This document shows positions 9,532 to 23,540 of a DNA stretch of 64,000 bases, one piece after another. The DNA is taken from positions 1,178,001 through 1,242,000 of the forward strand of contig MJGA01000002.1 in assembly GCA_001910725.1 (NCBI GenBank), given 5' to 3'. Below the pieces are notes generated by a model. The model was not told the origin of the DNA. It worked only from the letters and a program-made list of their open reading frames with translations, and searched no databases. The position numbers and the translations under genes were made by a program. The DNA is from Phanerodontia chrysosporium. Taxonomy: Eukaryota; Basidiomycota; Agaricomycetes; Polyporales; Phanerochaetaceae. Positions within the stretch are counted from its first letter, which is position 1. Every line of letters begins with the position of its first letter.

Positions 9532-12500
9532 ATGGCGAGCACGCGCACGGTCCTCGTCGAGGAGCACACACACCCGCCCTCCATGACACCCGAGATGAGA
9601 GAGATGCGCAAGTCTCAGTTCCTCGTAAGCACGCGCTACATCCTTGTCTGTCCCACGGCGTCCTGACCTTCGCTGCCAATCACCGCGCCTGTGCTCGGTG
9701 CACTCGGCCTCCCCCCTTCATTAGAACAAGACCAGCATGTTCCTCAAGCGAGTGACCCTTGTCAAAGCGGGACGGCGCAAGAGCGAAGACAAGAGGAGCT
9801 CCATGACCGCTACACCGCGAGGCACGCGTTCTTTGGACCTAGGCTCCATGGGCCACAAGCCGTTTGGCATGTCCCAGCCTGTGCTGAGCGTCAACCCCGA
9901 GCGATCCATGGCCGACATTGAAGATCACTCAGACGGTACAGGGTCGCCCAGTCAGCACGACAGTCGACCGGCAAGCTCTATCCAGGCTACGCCGCTTGTG
10001 AACGCAATGCCAGCCAGAACCCGGCAGGCGACAGTGCAAGTTCCCGACAAGCCGCGCAATCTCACGGTAGCCCTGGTCTGCCAGCCACTGCTCCTATGTC
10101 GGTGCAGGTAGCCATCGACGGCTTGCCTCCGTCTGAGCCCTGTACAAACCCCTTCCGTGCGAGCTATGTGCCGTTTGGCGACAACTCTGGCCCCGTACAT
10201 GGAGTCGCAACGAGCGATAGTACTGTGACGGAGGTCACCGAGTCTGCCTCTCGAGGCTCCTCAGATGTGAGTTTATGCTCCCTAGCACGCAGTCTGGTAC
10301 TCACAGAACCCCTCAATATACCAGACCTTCCACAGCGCACATGAAGATATCTCATCCGAACCGTTTCCAGAGTCTTCCAAGGTTGAACAGCCCCCGCCTG
10401 CGCCCGCAGCCGTTGTGTTTACACCACAGGTTACGTTCAACGTACCCACACCCGTGCGCGAACCCGCAGTCGTGGATACCAATACCCTCCAAGCATGTTC
10501 ACAATCGCTACCATCTCGTTCTATCATCGTTGACGGTATCAATACACCCACAAGTAATGTACCTACACCTACACCGGCCAGTCCTCAATTCACCACGCCA
10601 GCGGATGGCTCTACTCCAAAACCGATCCATCCACGACTTGCGTCGCTCCCACCGCCGATGATGGCACGGTACGCTGCTCAAGGTAGCGCCCGCCTGACAC
10701 CGTCGATAGTGCCGCGGCCGACACCCATCCTCACACTCCCTACTCTACCTCCGCCAACGCCGGTGCCGCAGCCGACCCCCGCCCAAATTAGCAGCCCTGC
10801 GCGTCTCCGGAGCATGCCTGCTCTGCCTATGCGCGGGCCCAGCGAAATTGACACGGGTGCCGACGCCGATCACGAGACCGCTGCGTTGGACGAGATGGAC
10901 GAAGAGGACGAGGACGAGGACTCGACGCCCGAACACGTCGAGCAGCCGAGTGAGGACGAAGAGGACTCTCAAAGCTCGCCAAGCGTCGAGGTGCCCAGCA
11001 TGGGCAGGCGGCTGCGGTCTCCATTACCGCCGTCGCTCTCCCGAAGTCCGCGCGAGCCCGCTCTGCCAAATATCGACACTTCGCGGTTTGACGTGTCTTT
11101 CCCCATAAGCGCTTCCCCTACCGCTGGACCTTCTGAGGCGAATCGCGCTACTACTTACTTCACGCCTAATGAGCCACCAGATGTCCTTCATACACCCGTC
11201 GCCGCTTTCCGGAAAGCTCCTGTCGGCGGTTCACCCAATGTCGACTACTTTACTTCGCGGACTGCCGAAAAGCAGCCAGCACGGGATCCTGTGCGCACAC
11301 CGCGTCCAGCAGATTTTGTGGAGGCGGCATTCATCCCCAAGACAGTGCCGATGCCGCATTCCTCACCGCGGCCGGGGCTGTATCAACAGGGTTCAAGAAG
11401 TATGGTCGACCTGCTCTCCATTAGCCGGAAGCAGGACAAGCAGCGCGAGATGGAAGTCGGCGAGAAGCGGCAAAGTCGAGTTCCCGACTACACCATGGCG
11501 ACGACTCGCGACACGCCCGAGGGCTCTGGTCCATCGGCTCAGTCGGGCACCACTGCGCCTCCTTTGCGCCGGCAACGCTCGCTTCCCATGTACAACCCTG
11601 CGACGGAGCCACCACCGTATCCTGCGTTCGGGCCCCACGGCCGGCCGACGTTTATCCAGCCGCGAGAAGAAGAAGGCAAGGAGCAGTTACCTCCGTATAC
11701 GAACTCGATTTACCTGGCAGCTATTATGCCGCGGAAGATGGAGTTCACTGCACCTGGCTTCCAGGCGCGTGACCGGAAATGGAAACGCGCGCTGTGCATC
11801 CTGGAGGGAACGATGTTCAAGATCTACCGCGTGCACAACGGTGTCGTAGAGGACTGGTGGGAACGCACGGTTGGCGTCGGTGATAAAACGAGCATCGACC
11901 CCGTCGCTGTCGGTCCTTCGGGAGGCATTCGCGTCAGCGCCATTCGCGAGGCCGAACGGGCTAGGGCCGACCCTGTCAAACCTGGCGATGAGACACAGTC
12001 GGACTCGGCTTCGCCGAGCCAGAACGAGACCGGTTCGTCTGCATCAGCGTCCGGGCCTTCGATGTCGCACTCGAGGTCGAAGTTCAGCAGCCTGCTCCAC
12101 CCGAGGCACCGCCACGACAAGCCCCATATGCCTGGCCGGACCAGCTCGCGCTCCCGCATCAGCTTCGACACCGGCCGCGGGGACGACTCTACCTCGCGTA
12201 GGCAGAGCATGGACTCTGCGCGGTCGGGGCCATCGCCAACCGCGTCTTCATCGGCCTTGTCGTCCAGCCGTCGGGGGCGGCAATCGTCCGAGGACACTTC
12301 CGCGACCTCCGCGACCTCTGCCACGAGCATGTCTGGCGGCTCACCGTCAGGACAGTGCAACAGCCCGACTCCCGCCGTGAGGCACTTCACGAGCCTATCG
12401 AGCTGCGACCACGAGCCGATTCCGGAGCCCGACTTCAGGGACCTTGTCCGCAAGTACACCCTGCAGCATGCGGAGAGCGGCTTGGCTAGTGACTACACCA

Positions 12501-12861
12501 AGCGCAAGAATGTCATCCGTGTGCGGATGGAGGGTGAGCAGTTCTTATTGCAGGCCCAGGATGTGCCTGCCGTTATCGAGTGGATTGAGGTGTGTGGTGT
12601 CGATTGCATTGAGTGGTGCACGGGCTGATAGCGAACTGCTTCTTATAGGGAATCCAGGCCGCCACTAATATTGCGTTGGATCTCGACGAGCGGCCGATGC
12701 CCAAAGGTCCCATGTTCCCCAGGTACGCCTCTTCCTGACATCCCCACTTGACTGTAGCTGATATCATGCTGTGCAGACGTCGCCGCCGTAGGCCACGCCG
12801 CCCTGAGGGCGAAGCCCAAGGCCAAGCAGGGGCCGCTTCTCGCACTGGTGCATCTTCTTAA
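9532..12861 (+). CDS. Large PH-domain protein with disordered N-terminus
   Basis: Predicted cortical or membrane-binding protein of about 1011 residues. Proposed exons: 9532-9624, 9725-10066, 10108-10266, 10307-12589, 12649-12722, 12777-12861. The first 430 or so residues are Ser/Pro/Thr-rich, with an acidic stretch (EMDEEDEDEDS). A PH fold begins at SIYLAAIMPRKMEFTAPG, followed by RDRKWKRALCILEGTMFKIYR. It is interrupted by about 180 low-complexity residues and resumes at FRDLVRKYTLQHAESG through VIEWIEGIQAATNIALDL. The end is very basic (RRRRRPRRPEG). Introns 3 (10267-10306, 40 bp) and especially 2 (10067-10107, 41 bp, weak donor GTAGCC) are unusually short. The frame change at intron 2 could instead be a missing base or a different intron within 9936-10107. 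Related split-PH proteins exist in other fungi; the precise role is unknown. Confidence 0.75.
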
Positions 12862-13819
12862 TTCTCTCCTTGCACATTTCTACGTCCTGCCATCCTGGAT
12901 CGCAATCGGCCTCCCAGCCTACGTAATGACGAACACACGACATCTCACGCCAGTCGTCCATCACCCATGGACTCTTTTCTTGATGCTTTATCACTCCACG
13001 CCGCGGTTGGTGGCTCTGTATTGTACACTCCCTTGCTTCTGTTGCTTCGTTTCCCGTGCTGGTACCATACGATTCAGTGCATACCTGTCCCTGCGTCGCG
13101 CCCCGGGGACGAGACTAGATCCTTTGTTGTACTCCTTTTGTAATACGTCGTGGATTGTATACCCTCGTTGCGCAATGCACTGCCGCTACTTGCCAAAGAT
13201 TGGATGAACCCTGCATTTTTTCGCTGATGTGTCGGAATAGGCTGGGAGGGCGAGAGAATAGAGGACCGAGTGCAGAGGTTCTAGGCCTCGTACGGTCTGA
13301 GCGGGGCTCGAAAATCTTTCACAGCCCCGAGCACATACCGCCACCGACTATTACTGCGTTTGTGACGTGTACCGGCGGAAGTTCTAGGCCTCTCTTACAG
13401 AGTAAGCCACCCTTTAGTTATGCAGTAAGAACGAAGTGAAGCCATCGTGACCGTGACGCATTGACTGGTCAGTTATTCTTGGGACTCCGCTCGGTATCGG
13501 TCGGCGCATCCGCGTTGCGGCTCGGTCTTCATCGAACGCTCGTTATCACTTGTGTTAGGCCGCAGCTTACAACTCATCTCTGCACTTTTCTCAATCCTGT
13601 CGGCAGCGGGCTGACCTTCATTTCCACTTCTACGCTCTTCCTCGTAAAACTCTGAGGTGTCGGCTTCAGACAGCACAAGGTCTCAAACAGCTCCGGGTGC
13701 ATCACCTACTCCGCACCGATCCCCCAGCCTCCCCCACGCCCGTGTCCTCGACTGTGACGACCGTACGACTCGCAAAGTACACGCATAAGACTCACGACCT
13801 CTAGCAAGGAGACGTTCTA
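12862..13819. other. Intergenic between PH-domain gene and PP1
   Basis: This holds the 3' end of the PH-domain transcript and the PP1 promoter. No coding sequence was supported: frames at 12848-13207 and 13155-13439 have no recognisable content. Pyrimidine-rich DNA at about 13715-13760, just before the PP1 start, is the likely initiation region. Confidence 0.5.
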
Positions 13820-15319
<1,500 letters not shown>

Positions 15320-18300
15320 GATCCCTCGGCCCAAGTGTCCACATAAGACGTCAGTGCCATTCGCCTTATCCCCCTCGCTACCGATGTCAATACACCCACA
15401 TTCTTGACCACTCTTCTCACGATGTTCTCTTCTCCCAATTTCTTCACCGCTATACGGGTCGGCTGCTCATCCAGCCAGAATGTGGACACGGATTCGGCAG
15501 CATGGGACAGACGAGTGGACGGACGTTGTAACCCTGACAACTGTACGACTGGTGGCTAGTAATGGACTCGCGGACCTAGACGGAGGAGCGGAAAAAGCGA
15601 GCAGCATGCCACGCCACCTCACGCAGGGAGACGTGGACTCGCTCGTCTTCAATTCTTCTTCTGCAAAAGTTATCCAACTCAGATTACATTCATTCACATA
15701 TCGATATTCTTCCTACCCACCCCTTCCCTCGTCCGTGTGTAAAGCCGCTCTATCCTATCTATTATATCCGAGCTCCTCCCATTTCCTCCTCATCCCAGCA
15801 CACCGTTGCCGCACGTCCGCACAAGTCTCCTGGGACCCGCATCCGCGATTAATGTAGCCTTTCTCCTACCCTCTCTTTCGCTCTCTTCTCTCACCTGTGT
15901 TTCATCGGTCACTGATCTCACCTTCCTCATCATTGTAACAGACTCCTCGGCCATGGCTCCGCGCTGCTTCTGATGATGTTGTGAATAAATTACTAGTACA
16001 GTACAATCGAATCGCATTCTCTTTTTTTCTTTTCTACAGTGGTTTGCGGCAGCACAGAGCCGCCGGTGGCGTGCGGTGACGTCGAAGGGCATCTATCGCC
16101 GGGCTTTGTGGCACCATCAGCGATGTGGTGCGCCACGTTGATCAACGACCTACGTCGGACCAGTGGTTCACAGAAATTCCATAGTCGACATCCAGTTCGG
16201 GATTCGAGAAGGTGGATGCACCCTCTGCAGTTTGATACAAGCGCAAAGCTTTACCAGAACGAGTGAGGCTTGGACCACACCGCCGCGGTAGAAGAGGACA
16301 TCAGAAGGAGCGACAACGCGACAAGACGCACCTGTCTCGCCCACTCCACGTCCAAGTCCCACTCTATATCTGTCCCCCTATCGGTCAAAAGCGCAGCATG
16401 CTTTTGAGACGCGACAGCGAAGAAGCGCAGAGCGCTTCTGCCGGGCAAGAACACGGCTGCGGATCGGGGCAGGTCCAAGAATTGGAGGTGAACCGCGACG
16501 CGCCAGCCCCAGGGCCCAGCTTTCGCGTTGCGTGGGGGAGTTCCGTGTCTTACATTGCCCGCCTCCACCGACATACCTCGCCTCACGCTGCCGTGGAGCC
16601 CTGCCGCGTTGACGGGCCCGCCACGGCTTGCAGAATGACGGTGTCGCCGGAGGGTGACGCAACTGATGACTAGCGGCCTGCGACCCGCAGCTCGGCGGCG
16701 TTCGTCCATGCACAGACGCGCCATTGCATTCACAGGGCGCCATCGAAGCCACCGGCGGCGGTGCATACAAATGGGAGGCGCAGGATAGCCGTGCCCTTTT
16801 ATTTCCAGCGCGAAATTCCCCTCTGGTGGGAGAACCGTGAGGCGGGGGGCCTGTTCGGGTAGATAACGGGTGTCTGGCAGGACCAGCGCGGCCGCGCGAG
16901 ATTCGAGGGCTCGCTGCGCACCACGCTTCAGACGCGATGGCGAGTCGATTGTGTCCCGAGGCACGCCTAGGCGGATAAGAAGGCCCCAGATAGCTCGGAG
17001 CGTGGCACCGCGCACTGGCAGAGGGGGAGGAGGCTTCTGCAGCATAGAAAGGAGGTTCGCAGCAGCCCAGAGGTGCTGCGCCTCCTGGCGGTGCGTTCCT
17101 GTGGTCCGCAGGCGGCAGCAGCCACTCGCCCAGCCGTACGACTTGGCGTGCCCCCTTTGGACGGGGGCGGTGGGTTAACCAACCGCCTCGGGATCGGGCA
17201 CGCCAGCGGTGCGCGCACGGCGTTGATCGGATGGGTCTCCTGCGCGAACGTTTGCTTCGCGAGTGTGTGCGAGGCTGATATGGCGCTGCTGATATGCGCA
17301 CGTACGCATATATCGATTGCTTGCAGGCCGACGAGCGCGGGCTGACGAGCGCGGGCTGCCGAGGCAGACAAAGTTCGGGGGGCGAGCATGCCTTGCGATT
17401 GGGGGGCATGCGCTGACAGGCTGTGCGCGCTGGCGTTGCGTGGGGAGCCCTCCGCGGCTCCCGGCATCAGCGGGATGTCGTCGAGCCCAAGCGCATCACC
17501 GGTGCCTGGCGTTTCACCCGACGAGCGTGGCGGGCAGCGCGCTGTTGCGCGCGGGAGGCGCGACATCCAAGAGCGGCTGCGCAACACGCCCTGCACCCCC
17601 GGCAATAAGATGCGGTGCGGATCCGAATTGCGGTTCCCGTGTTGTCCTGGAAGCACGACAGGCCGACGCGCTGTGCGGGCGATGCGCGTCCCAGAAGAGG
17701 CGAGAGGCCCGCCGAGACATTCTGCGACCCTGAGGCAGGAGCTGCTGGACGGTAATGGGCGTCACGAAACCCTTGAATGCGTGTAACTGAATCGCGGGCA
17801 CGCGTGATATGAATGGTCGCTCGTCATGCAACGCGAAACCGCAATGGAAGTTGGCTTACGAAGTCGTAAAGACCGAGCCGGGACTTTAGTCGGAAAGCCG
17901 AGTGGACGTGGTCGCAGCGCCGCAGACACCTCGACAGACATCTTAATGACAGTGGCTCTCTGACTGTTTTTTTTCTCCTTCGCGACAGGAACTTGGGGCA
18001 ACGCGCTCATTTGTACCGGCAGACGCGATGTCTTGGCAGGTCGCAGCAGGACGACGCGAGCTCGGTGCTTCCCTTCTGCTGCTGTACGGTTGATCCGTCG
18101 TGTTAGCCTCATGAAAGGCGTATATAGGACGATAACGTGCGGCGCGCCGGCAGATAAATTCTATCACAGCACCTGTGCGGTGTGTGTACACGTTCGACCG
18201 CTGGAGATACAGAGGGTGGTTGTACTAGTTGAGGTGCTAGCGAGCTCCCACACCACCAGGACGGGCCCTCGCAGGCGCCACTGAACTCCCGCGCGCGCAG

Positions 18301-18889
18301 AGACGAGAGACGTGTGAAACGAGCAAGCGATGTCCTGGCCGGACGCGCGCTGTGGCACCGCCCGGTGGGAGATCGCCCTGAGCTCTGAGACAGCAGCGCA
18401 CTGCAAGGAGTGGGGGAAAGTGTTCTGTGCGGATAGGCTTGCGCCATGGATGGTGCGAGGACTGCGAAGCGGAAATCGGGTTCAGGCCACCAGTAAACTG
18501 ATCTACCGCTTGGGCGATATCAAGCAGAAGGACCGATACGACACGGGCGGGTGAGACAGCCTGAACCACGGGTGGTATCTGAGTGGCAGCCCTGGCGTGA
18601 GTGGGCACAAAATCGAGTGAAATATTGCGGACGAGGAGGGTGAGAAGGAGGCGGGACGGTGGGCGGAGGACGGGGCCGAAAGAGGCAAAATGCCGAGAGA
18701 TCGGGGGAGGCGATCCCGGCGGCGGGGAGACTGTCCAAATTTAGGTTCGGGCGCTCGGCATGGGACCGTTCGGCGAGCGGCAGACACCAGCCTTTCGGTA
18801 CGACAGTCTCGAGATGACGACAAAATGCCCAGCCGTCCGCTGGGTTTTATGTCCATCCCTGTCCCTCAGCGGTGTCCCTCCAAGCCGCC
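15320..18889. other. 3.6 kb gene-free, GC-rich core
   Basis: The first 700 bp are the PP1 3' region, pyrimidine-rich, with an AATAAA at 15984-15989. From about 16,250 to 18,000 base composition turns strongly GC-rich, and long frames open on five or six reading frames at once (for example 16378-17409 minus, 16967-17656 minus, 17317-17733 plus). Their Arg/Pro/Ala/Ser-heavy products, lack of splice pattern and mutual overlap mark them as composition effects, not genes. There is a 14-bp tandem duplication at 17330-17357. No transposon or rRNA signature was recognised. Confidence 0.55.
17330..17357 (+). repeat. Perfect 14-bp tandem duplication
   Basis: The unit GACGAGCGCGGGCT occurs twice head to tail (17330-17343 and 17344-17357). 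A 7-bp inverted repeat, ATATGCG/CGCATAT with a 6-base spacer, lies just upstream at 17292-17311. Both are in the GC-rich gene-free core. No function is suggested by the sequence. Confidence 0.85.
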
Positions 18890-20604
18890 ATGGCCTCCTC
18901 CTCCTCCTCCCCATCCTCGCCCACACGGCGGCACCAGCAGCCCTCAGACACCTTCAGGCCAAGGTTCCCCCTCGACCCCTTCGCAGCTGCCGCCGCCGCC
19001 GCCGGACGCGAGCCCTGGTACATCAGGCCCGACGCCCTCCCGTCCCTAGCCACCCAGCCCAGGCGCGACGTTATTCTCGTCCTCGGTGGTAAATCTCTAG
19101 TCCTCTCCGTGCCCCCCACGAGCTGACCCCCGCAGAAGCGCCCGCCCCGCAGGACCTCGACGCGCTCCTGACCTCCAAACACCTCGCCAACTCCCTCCTC
19201 ATTATTGCCAGCCATGAGCCGCCCCCCATTCCCCACACCACCCTGCCCACCGTGCGCATCCTTCGCCTCGACGGTCCCCTCGCCGTCGAGCAGGCAGGCG
19301 CCGTGCGCTTCGTGAACGTGCTCGAATGGGCAGAACGTGTCGCCCGCCTCTGGCGCAAGTACGGCGGTTACGGCGCCGCGGAGCTCACAGGAGAAGACGA
19401 CGGCCTCGACTACCTCACCCCTCCGTCCATCCTGCGCTTCCGAAGCTCACAGAGCACCCCGTCATCTCCGAGGTCTTCCACCACCCACCTCTCCACCGCC
19501 GAACCACGAGCCTCGATATCCACTCTCGAGTTTGGACGCCCTGGCCGTCCTCGCTCCGTCTCTTCCAGAATCCTTGGCAGAGCCCGTCAGCTGTCTCTCC
19601 CTGCTGTTGATCCGTCTCAGCGCCCTTTCGACGGGCTCATTAATTTCCTCCCCAACGATGTCTCCGACAAGGCTCTCCTTAAGCAAGCCATCCTCGTCAC
19701 GACGATCAGCAGGCCGTTCCTCATCTCCAACGGACCGCTTCCCACCAATGCTGGTAAGCGCAAGTCTGTTCTCAGCTCGAAGAGCACGACGTCAGTGTAC
19801 CTCCCGCCTACCCCACCCACCCACAGCAGGGACTCGCTCGCTTCGCTACGACTCTCTCTCACGAAAGCCCACCTCATCCACGTCCTGCCCTCGCAGTCGC
19901 GTGCACCTGACTCGTTCTCACGTTCTAAACTGGTTCAGAGTTTAGAAACGTTCCTCCTCTCCTTCGGAAGCCCCACTTCCCTGGATTTCCACGGTGCAGC
20001 GGACGACCTCTCGGACCGTCTGCGACCGTACATCATGACCGCAGGCAGCCTTGGACAAACGTTCAACACCGGCGCGGCCGCGACGAGCACTTCTCCATAC
20101 GAGTCGTGCCCATCTGACTGCACACTCGCGGAGCTCGTCCTATGCGGTTCCCTCGACGGAGAAGATTCACCCTCGCGCCCACAGTCTGACCGCACGCGTG
20201 CCCTCGTCACCCGCCTCACGCCACGTGCACTGCTCACGCAGGCGTCTGATGTCGTGCTTCTTGCAGAGGACGCGCCAGTGGTCGTCGTCAGCCAGTCTGA
20301 CCCCGGTCATATGGGCTATTCCGCGCCGACGGGGGGACGCATACCGCGCGAAGGCAGCACGGCGTCCTCAGCATCGGCATCCTCCTCGTCAGCGCCCGGC
20401 ACGCCGAGCTCCTTCAGCTCGCTGCGGTCCACGAGCCCCGAAGCCCTCTCGCCAACGCCGAGACGATCACGAGCGCCGCCGGCCTCCCCACGCCTCCCGA
20501 CTCCGAGGAGTCTGGCGCGGAGAACGGCGCAGAAGACGTCGCGTATCACCCGCGCAAGCCAGCGAACGCCACCGGAGACGCCCCCAAGTCGGGATCGCGA
20601 GTGA
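18890..20604 (+). CDS. Uncharacterised Ser-rich fungal protein, frame ambiguous at the end
   Basis: Exon 1 18890-19088 and exon 2 from 19136, joined in phase 1, give DVILVLGGE-APAPQDL at the junction. The ordered N-terminal part contains EPWYIRPDALPSL, a beta-strand-like DVILVLGG, and FVNVLEWAERVARLWRKYGG. A second ordered segment is FDGLINFLPNDVSDKALLKQ to HLIHVLPSQ. The rest is Ser/Pro-rich. The open frame stops at 20604 (555 residues), but another frame is open from about 20,340 to 20,654. That frame encodes a far more natural tail (GLPTPPDSEES and the ending MRWKFWNRAKTQGL). A single missing base between about 20,320 and 20,450 would join them into 572 residues. No known function. I am confident that it is a gene, not of its C-terminus. 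Confidence 0.65.
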
Positions 20605-20654
20605 AGAAGATGCGCTGGAAGTTTTGGAATCGCGCAAAAACCCAGGGACTGTGA

Positions 20655-22436
20655 CACCATTCTCGTCGTAGCCCGTTTGTCTGTGTGGAATATGGATCCT
20701 TTCAGAATGCCCTGCTACCCATCTACGTTTATGACTCTCGATTTTATTTTATTAGTGCATTTGCCACTCTCTATTATGTCCTTGTAGGCTCTTCACTCCT
20801 TGTCACATTCTCCTGCCCACCGGACTGCTTGTTCTCTCAGAAGCAACGCGCAACTTCTTTTCTGCATATACACATGTCACTCCCTGCACTGGATGACCCT
20901 CCGCATCAACTATCTCTCTTTCTACCCATCCGACACTGTATTTTTGGCGAATCTAGACGTACTGTAGTCTTGCTTAAACAACCGCGAGCGTGTTGCGCTC
21001 TAACTACGCGCTCTATTTTGTTCACCTCTGCGAAGGCCGCGCTGTCAGCTGCTTGCATTCAAGGTGAAACAACGGAGATGGTGCTAGAATATTGCCTCCC
21101 TTGTCCGTTAAAGCCGCACGTTCATCCTCATTGCAGATCGTTATAGCTGCAATAAGCAGCGGTCATTCATGCTATGGCTTCGCTACTCGTCAGCGACGCC
21201 TTCGCGACGGCGTGGCCAGCCTGCGACCCTGCAGGCCGATCACAGCCCAGCTTGGAAGGACGCTCCGTACGGCATTCATCCCGCCGCTGCGTCACCTGCG
21301 TGACCCGGCCGCTCGAGCCTTGTGCCGCCCCAAACGCCCAGTGCTGTCGAGGCCTGAAAGAGGGGGGAGGGAACAAAGCGGGAACAGCCTATCTGCTGAA
21401 CACTCTGCAGGGACGTCAGCTGGTGGGACTCGTTCTCGCAGTCACTGTGCGCGCGCTGCGTGCAGGGTCCCCTCTGGCTCTTGTTCGGACGCGCGGTCGT
21501 GGCGCGCAGCACCGAGTGGGTCCCAGCGCGCTCTGCCACGGGCGTGACAGGCGCATAGAGTCGTGTTAAATAGAGGGCCCTTTTAGAGTAGCACGGGCCG
21601 CGCGGGTCAGTGTCGTGCCTCTCGCTAGAGCGCGACGCGTGCGCGGTGTTCCCCGCGGCGCGTCCCGACACGCTGGAGACGGGCGCAGCTGTGAAGTGTG
21701 TGGCGCGCCAGAAGCATTTGGGGCGCCACGACGGAGGGCTGGAAAGCGTGTTCGGGAGTGCCATGATTTCTGACGCTGGAGAAGGCAGGACGTGTACGAG
21801 CGGGAACCAGCGTGGTGGGATCAGCAGGCAGGCCCTGAATTGTAAAATGGACTTCGATATCTGGGTACACCCTGACTAACGCTAGCCGAGTGTACCATTG
21901 CTACGCTCACGGAGGACCTGCTAGCGAATTTCAATTTGATGCGCTCTCAGGCAATCTGCATGCAATCCTTGATCTGCAGAAAGGCAAAGTATAGAGAAGA
22001 GAAGTATGTCAAGGCGGGGCCTGTATAGGAGAGTTGAGATTGCTTACGAGCTCTCCGAGGGCGTTCAAGAGGCCTGCATCAGCGAGGGCAAAGAAGAATA
22101 CCTCGAACGTTGTGCAGAATTGCAATACCCACAAACTCACAAGCTGCATCTTTTCCACACTCCGCTCTGGATAAGCTGCCCTATTTTACGTTGCATTTCT
22201 CGGAGGATAAGTCCTTGTAAAACCTGTGCATTCTCTGTCGCATGGAGCTGGCCGGGTAACGGTCGCAGGTTTCCGGGGTCCCGCACACCGTCATCACCAT
22301 TTCGCTGACTAAGCACGTGCCACGTTTGGGCACGCTGTGAATTGCCTGAGCCAGCCTCACCGCTGGCCAGCTCAACATCTCCCGTTTCTCTTCCATCCTC
22401 CGTCTCCGCCTCTAGTCGCCCTGCAAGTCTTGCCCC
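20655..22436. other. Intergenic, 1.8 kb, no gene supported
   Basis: The first 450 bp are AT-richer and look like the 3' region of the preceding gene. Between about 21,150 and 21,870 GC rises and frames open on both strands (21174-21569 plus, 21276-21764 minus) without motifs or splice structure, much like the 16-18 kb stretch. A possible start region for SEC62 is the C/T-rich DNA at 22,345-22,430. Confidence 0.5.
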
Positions 22437-23447
22437 ATGTCCACCCAGCTCGGAGTCGTACGTGCCCCGCTTCGGCTGTCTTGCAGTGCTGAACCGACGC
22501 GTTTCAGGGCGTGGCGGACGCACAGGCGAGGGCCCCGCAGGACATTCGCAATGTCGTGAACTTCCTGCGTAGCAGCAAGGCCGGTATCAAAGTCAGAGTT
22601 GGAGTGCTGAATGGGAAGCGCACAGACTATTTCAAGGGTGCGCCCGCCTCTTTGTGCCACACGTTGCAGCGTGCTCACCGTCCGTGCAGGCAAGGCCGCC
22701 GTGAAGGCCCTGCTCTCGCCCGCCTACACCAAAGTCAAAAACGTACCCAAGGTCGAGAACGAGGAGGATGCCCAGAAGCTGCTCGGCTCCATGATCCCTT
22801 CGCCTTCTACCTGCGCGTCGAGCGCGGGGCACCGACCAGCTCGGCGTCCAATGCCCCGAAGCTGCTGAACATCAACCCCCAGCAGATGTTCCAGACCGAC
22901 TCGTACTACGCCTGGTTCTACGAGGGCTCGCAAGTCATGACCTACGTCGGCGGCATCGCCATGCTGGCCGTGATGCTCGCCGGCGTCATGTTTCCCCTCT
23001 GGCCGCCGATCATGCGCCTCGGCGTGTGGTACATCAGCATCTTCGTCCTGGGTCTCATCGGTCTCTTCTTCGCCATCGCCATCGTCCGCCTCATCTTCTT
23101 CGTCATCACTGCCGTCGTGGCCGACCCTGGTATCTGGATATTCCCCAAGCTGTTTGCTGACGTTGGATTTGTGAGTGGACTTCCCCCCCTAATGCACCAC
23201 GTGCAGTGCGATGCTCACATGCCCTCAGGTGGAGTCGTTCATTCCTGTCTGGGAGTGGCACCAGCCCAAGAAGAAGGGTAAGAAGAGGTCCAAGGAGGGT
23301 AAGGAGGGCAAGGCAGGGACGGAGAAGGCCGTCGAAGCGAACGGCAAGAGCACGCAAGTCGATGTCCGCTCCGTCAGCCCAGACACCGGTAGCTCGCGCC
23401 CAGAAAGCAGACAAGCACGGGTTGAAGATGTCCCAGATGACTCGTAG
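22437..23447 (+). CDS. SEC62: SEC62, ER translocon subunit (one apparent missing base)
   Basis: Membrane subunit of the SEC62/63 complex that works with Sec61 in post-translational import into the endoplasmic reticulum. Exons: 22437-22457, 22508-22637, 22690-23170, 23229-23447. The cytosolic N-domain reads IRNVVNFLRSSKAGIKVRVG, NGKRTDYFKG, then EDAQKLLGSM. Two membrane spans follow (MTYVGGIAMLAVMLAGVMF and ISIFVLGLIGLFFAIAIV), then PGIWIFPKLFADVGFVESF, and a Lys-rich cytosolic tail (KKKGKKRSKEGKEGK). At about 22,797 the frame must shift between LLGSMIP and FAFYLRVERG, both conserved. One extra C in the CCC run fixes it and gives 283 residues, the family length. The exon sum (851 nt) is exactly one short of a multiple of three, which supports a single-base deletion in the assembly. 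Confidence 0.9.
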
Positions 23448-23540
23448 CCTGGAGTTATCTCTTGTCTGTACATGTATGTTTCTATCCCTGTCTGGATATA
23501 TAATTAGCTGCAGGATCTACCACATCTCCAAGTCCTGTCC

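Noticed and set aside
16378..17409. 343-codon frame on the minus strand
   Set aside because: Overlaps several equally long frames in a GC-rich stretch, with Arg/Pro/Ala/Ser-heavy content and no domain, start context or intron pattern; best explained by composition.
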